A DNA stretch of 64,000 nucleotides from Coriobacteriia bacterium (GTDB lineage Bacteria; Actinomycetota; Coriobacteriia; Anaerosomatales; Anaerosomataceae). A model generated the notes under the pieces. It ran no database searches, was not told where the DNA came from, and saw only the letters and a program-made list of their open reading frames with translations. This document shows positions 60,172-64,000 of this stretch, one piece after another; the first letter of the stretch is position 1, and each line of letters begins with the position of its first letter. The stretch lies in the NCBI GenBank assembly GCA_030652115.1, contig JAUSBK010000013.1:62001-126000 (forward strand), given 5' to 3'. The position numbers and the translations under genes are program-made.

Positions 60172-61407
60172 CTACTGCCCCAGCATGCGGTACACGCCGC
60201 CGTTGAGGTCGACCACGTACAGCTCGCCGTCTTCGTCCTCACCGAAGCTCGCTATCAGCATGTCGTTGTCGATGAGCAGGCGCGTCTGAACGCTTCCGTC
60301 GGCCGCCCGCTGCAGGCCCCATACCCGGCCAAAGCTGAAGTCGGCGTAGAAGTAGGTTCCCCACAGCGCCGGCTGCGCGGAACCGCGGTACACGTAGCCG
60401 CCCGTGATCGACGTGCCGGTCTGCCGGTCGTACTCGAGCACCGGCATCGTGAAGCCTTCGGCCGAAGGCGATGCCTCCGGCGGGAAGGGGTGGGTCGCCT
60501 CCCACGTGCTCCAGCCGTAGTTCTCGCCGCCCGCCGAGGCGCCGGGCTGGAAGTCGATCTCCTCCCACGCGTTCTGACCCACGTCGCCGATCCACAGGTC
60601 GCCGGTCTTCCGGTCGAAGCTGAACCGCCACGGGTTGCGCAGCCCGAGCGCCCAGATCTCCGGCGCCCAGCCAGGCTCGCTGACGAACGGGTTGTCGGTC
60701 GGCGCGGTGTACGGCGTGCTCGCGTTCGCGCTCCCATCGAGGAGCACGTCGATGCGCAGCATCTTACCCAGCAGGCTTGCCGGGTTCTGGCCGTTGCCCT
60801 GCGGGTCGCCGCCGCTTCCGCCGTCGCCCATGCCGATGTAGAGCATCCCGTCGGGCCCGAACGCGATCATCCCGCCGTTGTGGTTCGCGTAGGGCTGCGG
60901 GATGGTGAGCCACACGTGCTCGGATGCGGGGTCGGCCTTGTCGCCTGTGACCGTGAAGCTCGAGATCATCGTGGCGCCATCGCCGCGGGTGTAGTTCACC
61001 CAGACCGTCTGGTCCTCGGCGAACTGCGGGGAGAACGCCATGCCGAGAAGTCCCTGCTCGCTTTGCGTGCTCACCACGCCTGAGAGATCGAGGAGCGGCT
61101 CGACCAGGCGTACGTCGTCCTCGAGGACCCACGCACGGCCGGACTTCTCGAGCACGACCAGGCGGCCCGAGCCGTCGGGGATGCCGGTCACGAAAACCGG
61201 CTGGTCGAAGGCGGAGGCCACGGGCTCGAGCGTGAGCGGCAGTTCGGCGAGCGGCGTGGGGGTGGGTTCCTCGGATTCGGCCGGCTCTTCGGCGGCTGGC
61301 GTGGTGCCCACCACGTCGGGCTCGCCGGTGGGCTCCTTCTTGCAGCCTGCGGTCACGGCGAGCAGGAGCGCAAGCACGAGCACGATCACCATGGTCCTGA
61401 TGCGCAT
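60172..61407 (-). CDS. PQQ-dependent sugar (glucose/sorbosone) dehydrogenase-like lipoprotein
   Basis: A 411-residue lipoprotein with lipobox LAVTAGC and a Glu/Pro-rich linker. The rest is a six-bladed beta propeller of the soluble glucose dehydrogenase/GSDH family: QGLLGMAFSPQFAED, NHNGGMIAFGPDGMLYIGMGDGG, ALGLRNPWRFSFDRKTGDLWIGDVGQN and YADFSFGRVWGLQ. The catalytic His of this family is in ANHNGG. PQQ binding is inferred; some members use no PQQ. GAGGGAG before the ATG at 61407 decides the start. It faces outward from the membrane. Confidence 0.88.
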   Translation of the reverse strand: MRIRTMVIVLVLALLLAVTAGCKKEPTGEPDVVGTTPAAEEPAESEEPTPTPLAELPLTLEPVASAFDQPVFVTGIPDGSGRLVVLEKSGRAWVLEDDVRLVEPLLDLSGVVSTQSEQGLLGMAFSPQFAEDQTVWVNYTRGDGATMISSFTVTGDKADPASEHVWLTIPQPYANHNGGMIAFGPDGMLYIGMGDGGSGGDPQGNGQNPASLLGKMLRIDVLLDGSANASTPYTAPTDNPFVSEPGWAPEIWALGLRNPWRFSFDRKTGDLWIGDVGQNAWEEIDFQPGASAGGENYGWSTWEATHPFPPEASPSAEGFTMPVLEYDRQTGTSITGGYVYRGSAQPALWGTYFYADFSFGRVWGLQRAADGSVQTRLLIDNDMLIASFGEDEDGELYVVDLNGGVYRMLGQ

Positions 61408-61484
61408 GGTCCACTCCCTCATCGAGACGGCCTCCGTCGGCTCCTTAGGTATACCCGCCTGCGGTAGTCGCGATCTCGCACCGC

Positions 61485-61490
61485 TACAAT
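61485..61490 (+). promoter_or_regulatory. -10 element suggesting a leaderless nuclease mRNA
   Basis: TACAAT ends only six bases before the ATG at 61497, so transcription would begin at or near the start codon. There is no purine-rich ribosome-binding site in front. No clear -35 is seen. Confidence 0.4.
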
Positions 61491-61496
61491 GGCCGC

Positions 61497-62033
61497 ATGC
61501 GAACGCGCGCCGCCTCGACCCTCGTCCTCTTGCTCGCCGTGGTGCTCGCGGCGGGATGCACGCTCCTGCCCGCGCCGTCCGAGGAGCCTGCGCCCGGGGC
61601 ACCTGTGGTGACGCGTGCCGAGGTGACCCGCCACACCGACGGCGACACCGCGCGCTTCCGACTCGCAACCGGCGCCGAGGAGAAGGTGCGCTTCATCGGC
61701 ATCGACACGCCCGAGGTGGGTGAGCGCGCCGAGCCCTTCGGCGAGGAGGCTGCTGCCTACACCGCTGGCGCGATCCCCGTGGGCACGACGGTGTGGCTCG
61801 AGACCGATGCCGAGCTTCGCGACGAGTACGGCCGGCTGCTGGCGTACGTGTGGCTTGAGGAGCCGACGACAGGCGATGCCGCCCAGGTGCGCGCACACAT
61901 GCTGAACGCGCAGCTTGTGCTCGATGGCTATGCCAACGCCTACACCTACCCGCCGAACGTGAAGTACACGGACGTCCTCAAGGATCTCCAGGCCGAGGCT
62001 CGCGAGGCGGACCGGGGATTCTGGGCCGAGTAG
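61497..62033 (+). CDS. Thermonuclease-family lipoprotein (SNase-like)
   Basis: A 178-residue lipoprotein with lipobox VVLAAGC (Cys21). The mature part is a staphylococcal-nuclease OB fold with all the key residues: Asp48 (HTDGDT), Arg65 (KVRFIG), Asp70-Thr71-Pro-Glu73 (GIDTPE) and Arg113 (YGRLLAYVW). It cuts DNA and RNA with Ca2+ at the cell surface, probably for nutrient uptake or defence. No ribosome-binding site is seen; a -10 box right before the ATG suggests a leaderless mRNA. Confidence 0.9.
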   Translation: MRTRAASTLVLLLAVVLAAGCTLLPAPSEEPAPGAPVVTRAEVTRHTDGDTARFRLATGAEEKVRFIGIDTPEVGERAEPFGEEAAAYTAGAIPVGTTVWLETDAELRDEYGRLLAYVWLEEPTTGDAAQVRAHMLNAQLVLDGYANAYTYPPNVKYTDVLKDLQAEAREADRGFWAE

Positions 62034-62100
62034 GCACCGCGAGAGGCGTCTCCCGCCGCGCAGTTGTAGACTGCTCGTAACGTCACCCAAGGAGGACTGC

Positions 62101-63099
62101 ATGCCCGCGACCCCCGAACCGCTCGAGCGCCTCAGCTTCGACGCCGCCGTCCTCGTGAGCGAGCACCCGCCGGTGCTCCGCAATACCAACAAGCTGGTTG
62201 TCTACACGAGCGCCTGCCCTGAGGGCAGCACGCCTGCCGGCACGATCGGCTACACCCGCTGGTCGGCCATGGCGCTCCCGGATCGCGTGCACCCGGCAGC
62301 CGCTGCGGGCATCGCCGAAAGCCGGCCCACCATCTACGACTACGCGCCTGTGGACCCGAGCGCGCTCGAGTGGCACGTCAACTTCGCCGATCCGCTGCTC
62401 TTCTACGCATATGGCTCCGGTCTGTTCGCGCAAGACGAGATGCAGTCGGCCGAGCACCCGGCGCTCGGATCGCTCGTTGAGTCCCTGCACGTGGGGACGC
62501 ACCGCGCACTTGCCGAGGACGACAGCGGCCCGACACCCGTCCTCGTCACCGGTGTGGAGCGTCGGTGTCACGTGGCGACCGACCGCAACGAGGCCGAGGG
62601 ACGCCCGCGGGGCCTCTACGGCAACGAGTTCTCGGCGGCATCGCAGGAGACGGTGCGCCGCGCCACCACGCGCCTCGACCCGCCCACCATCTCGAACCTC
62701 ATCGCGCTTGCGGCGCCCTCGTACGGCATGGGCATGTACACGCGCGAGATGATCGCGCACATCCTTGTGACGGCCTATACGGGCTTTGCGGCTGCAGTCG
62801 CCGAGTCGGCGAGCATCTGCACCGGGGCGCCGGTCGTCGTGCACACCGGCTACTGGGGCTGCGGCGTCTTCGGCGGCGACCGCGTTGTGATGTCGCTTCT
62901 GCAGGTGCTCGCGGCGGGGATGGCCGGCATCGACCGCCTGGTGTTCCACACCGTGAGTGCCGAAGGGGCCGAGCCGTTTGAGGAGGCGCTTGGCATCGTG
63001 CGCAACGAGCTTGCGCCCGGCGGCAGCATGACCCCTCAAGAACTCATCAGCCGCGTTGTGACGCGCGGCTTCATGTGGGGCATGAACGACACACGATGA
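62101..63099 (+). CDS. PARG-like (poly(ADP-ribose) glycohydrolase family) protein
   Basis: A 332-residue cytoplasmic protein. VHTGYWGCGVFGGDRVVMSL (residues 247-266) closely matches the conserved C-terminal segment TGNWGCGxFGGD of poly(ADP-ribose) glycohydrolases. Upstream, VNFADPLLFYAYGSGLFAQDEM places Gln111-Asp112-Glu113 where PARG has the catalytic Gln-Glu-Glu; the second acid, which is essential in PARG, is kept. The GGG of the PARG signature reads GSG here. It could remove ADP-ribose from proteins or nucleic acid, or bind it. Active hydrolysis is inferred. AAGGAGG precedes the ATG. Confidence 0.7.
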   Translation: MPATPEPLERLSFDAAVLVSEHPPVLRNTNKLVVYTSACPEGSTPAGTIGYTRWSAMALPDRVHPAAAAGIAESRPTIYDYAPVDPSALEWHVNFADPLLFYAYGSGLFAQDEMQSAEHPALGSLVESLHVGTHRALAEDDSGPTPVLVTGVERRCHVATDRNEAEGRPRGLYGNEFSAASQETVRRATTRLDPPTISNLIALAAPSYGMGMYTREMIAHILVTAYTGFAAAVAESASICTGAPVVVHTGYWGCGVFGGDRVVMSLLQVLAAGMAGIDRLVFHTVSAEGAEPFEEALGIVRNELAPGGSMTPQELISRVVTRGFMWGMNDTR

Positions 63100-63219
63100 G
63101 CGCACGGTGCGCACCCACCCCGCAACGGTAACGGCCGCGGCCGCCCGAGCGTTTACGTGCAATCGGGGCTGTTGTTTGCAGCACCAGGGGCATGCGTTTG
63201 CGGCATAGGGAGGGGCACA

Positions 63220-64000
63220 ATGGGGAGACGTTCGATTCGCTTTGTCGTTCTCGTCACCGTGGCGGCGCTCGTGGCTTCGATGGCCGCACCCGCCTTCGGC
63301 GTGGTCGCCAGAGGCGGTGATGAAGGCGCCGTCAAACAGCGCGGAAGCGACAAGAAGGCGCATCCGCTCGGCGACAAGAAGGCCGCCCTCAGGGCAAACG
63401 CGCTCAAGGATAAAGCCTCCGGCATGGCCACCGGCGACGTCTACGAGGTAGCGCCCGGGCAGTTCGCGGAACTTACGCTCGAGGACACGGGCATGGTCTG
63501 GACGGTCCCCGGCGAGTTCTCCGATCTGTCGCACAACAGCATCCTCGAGCCCGACCGCACCGTGGACAACTCCACGATCTGGACCGAGGACTTCGGCACG
63601 GAGTACTACAACACGATGCTGTACGCGCGTGGCACCGACGTGAACTCGGTGGCCGAGTACTTCCTTGAGCAGTCGAGCGGGCGCTACACCATCGACGGCG
63701 AGTGCGAGGACTGGGTCGCCGTACCGGGTGACCACACCGTCTACGACGACGGCGACGGCACGCCGGATACCTCGGAGAACGTGTGGCTGTTCCTCGACGA
63801 CTCGCTCGACGGCTGGTACGCGAAGCAGATCGCTTCCGGGATGTCTTCCGCCGAGGTCGACGCCTACCTCGCGCGGTACGACACGTACGACCGGTACGAC
63901 TGGGACGGCGATGGCGTCTTTGCCGAGTCTGACGGCTACATCGACCACTTCCAGTCGCTCCATGCCGGTGAAGGCGAAGAGGCCGGCGGTGGCGTGCTCG
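63220..64000 (+). CDS. M6 family (InhA-like) metalloprotease, N-terminal part
   Basis: The gene runs off the right edge; 260 residues are visible. The start ATG 63220 follows GGAGGGG. A signal peptide (residues 1-27, ending AAPAFG) precedes a propeptide. The catalytic domain of immune-inhibitor-A type is beginning: TEYYNTMLY, SVAEYFLEQSSGRYTIDGE and DHFQSLHAGEGEEAGGG, the last segment being just before the zinc site in this family. The HExxH motif itself lies beyond the window. A secreted protease would fit an amino-acid-fermenting life. Confidence 0.85.
   Translation, partial: MGRRSIRFVVLVTVAALVASMAAPAFGVVARGGDEGAVKQRGSDKKAHPLGDKKAALRANALKDKASGMATGDVYEVAPGQFAELTLEDTGMVWTVPGEFSDLSHNSILEPDRTVDNSTIWTEDFGTEYYNTMLYARGTDVNSVAEYFLEQSSGRYTIDGECEDWVAVPGDHTVYDDGDGTPDTSENVWLFLDDSLDGWYAKQIASGMSSAEVDAYLARYDTYDRYDWDGDGVFAESDGYIDHFQSLHAGEGEEAGGGVL

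Noticed and set aside
62083-63963. A 626-codon minus-strand open frame.
   Set aside because: It is opposite the PARG-like and M6 genes, which have clear starts and motifs; its own sequence is antisense-like.

Overview
The window is high-GC DNA packed with anaerobic energy genes: a rotary V/A-type ATPase, a soluble [NiFe] hydrogenase, an aldehyde:ferredoxin oxidoreductase, several c-type cytochromes, and an almost complete ornithine fermentation pathway. GTG and TTG starts, strong GC hairpins as terminators and ATGA-type gene overlaps are common. The mix suggests a strictly anaerobic, amino-acid-fermenting and possibly metal- or electron-transferring actinobacterium (Coriobacteriia/OPB41-like). 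That placement is an inference from gene content; no 16S gene is present.

Layout. 1-782 (-): start of a CapA-like gene. 923-9856 (+): V-type ATPase operon H-I-K-E-C-F-A-B-(2-TM orphan)-D, whose proteolipid carries most of the Na+-site residues. 9903-15266: M28 peptidase, the TldE/TldD pair and an NlpC/P60 hydrolase. 15402-18988 (-): 15-haem cytochrome and a membrane-anchored partner. 19222-19298: initiator tRNA. 19589-24070: a 1493-residue multicopper oxidase fused to beta repeats and three HFYT repeats. 24485-28963: hydBGDA hydrogenase plus its protease. 29090-34300: branched-chain-type amino-acid ABC transporter. 34407-38927: orphan lipoproteins and an ABC-2 exporter. 39093-41919: ord-ortA-ortB. 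42121-43449: dihaem lipoprotein and a VapBC pair. 43528-46249: a divergent ArsR-controlled locus with two genes interrupted by in-frame UGA. 46257-48212: histidine kinase. 48341-53833: oraS-oraE-TPR-GlmL-like. 53913-55769 (-): AOR. 56040-56581: two tandem copies of a structured RNA, each followed by a terminator. 56674-58140: GEGP-type dihaem protein. 58292-59359: ornithine racemase. 59399-64000: lipoproteins, sugar dehydrogenase, nuclease, a PARG-like protein and the start of an M6 metalloprotease.

How it fits together. Amino acids enter through the Liv transporter. Ornithine is racemised (Orr), rearranged by the B12/PLP aminomutase (OraSE, with a GlmL-like protein alongside), oxidised (Ord) and cleaved by the thiolase (OrtAB). 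AOR, the hydrogenase and the extracytoplasmic cytochromes offer redox outlets, and the rotary ATPase couples ATP to an ion gradient, probably Na+.

The most unusual locus is 43528-46249. A DUF318-type permease is divergent from a Cys-rich protein with two in-frame UGAs and a Cys-Cys C-terminus, an ArsR regulator, a small thioredoxin and a membrane thioredoxin with a U-x-x-C active site. SECIS-like hairpins follow all three UGAs, and paired ArsR-like operators sit on the divergent promoter. This looks like a selenocysteine-dependent metalloid or organometal efflux system (Sao-like, named from memory). The tandem riboswitch-like RNA is the second strongest lead.
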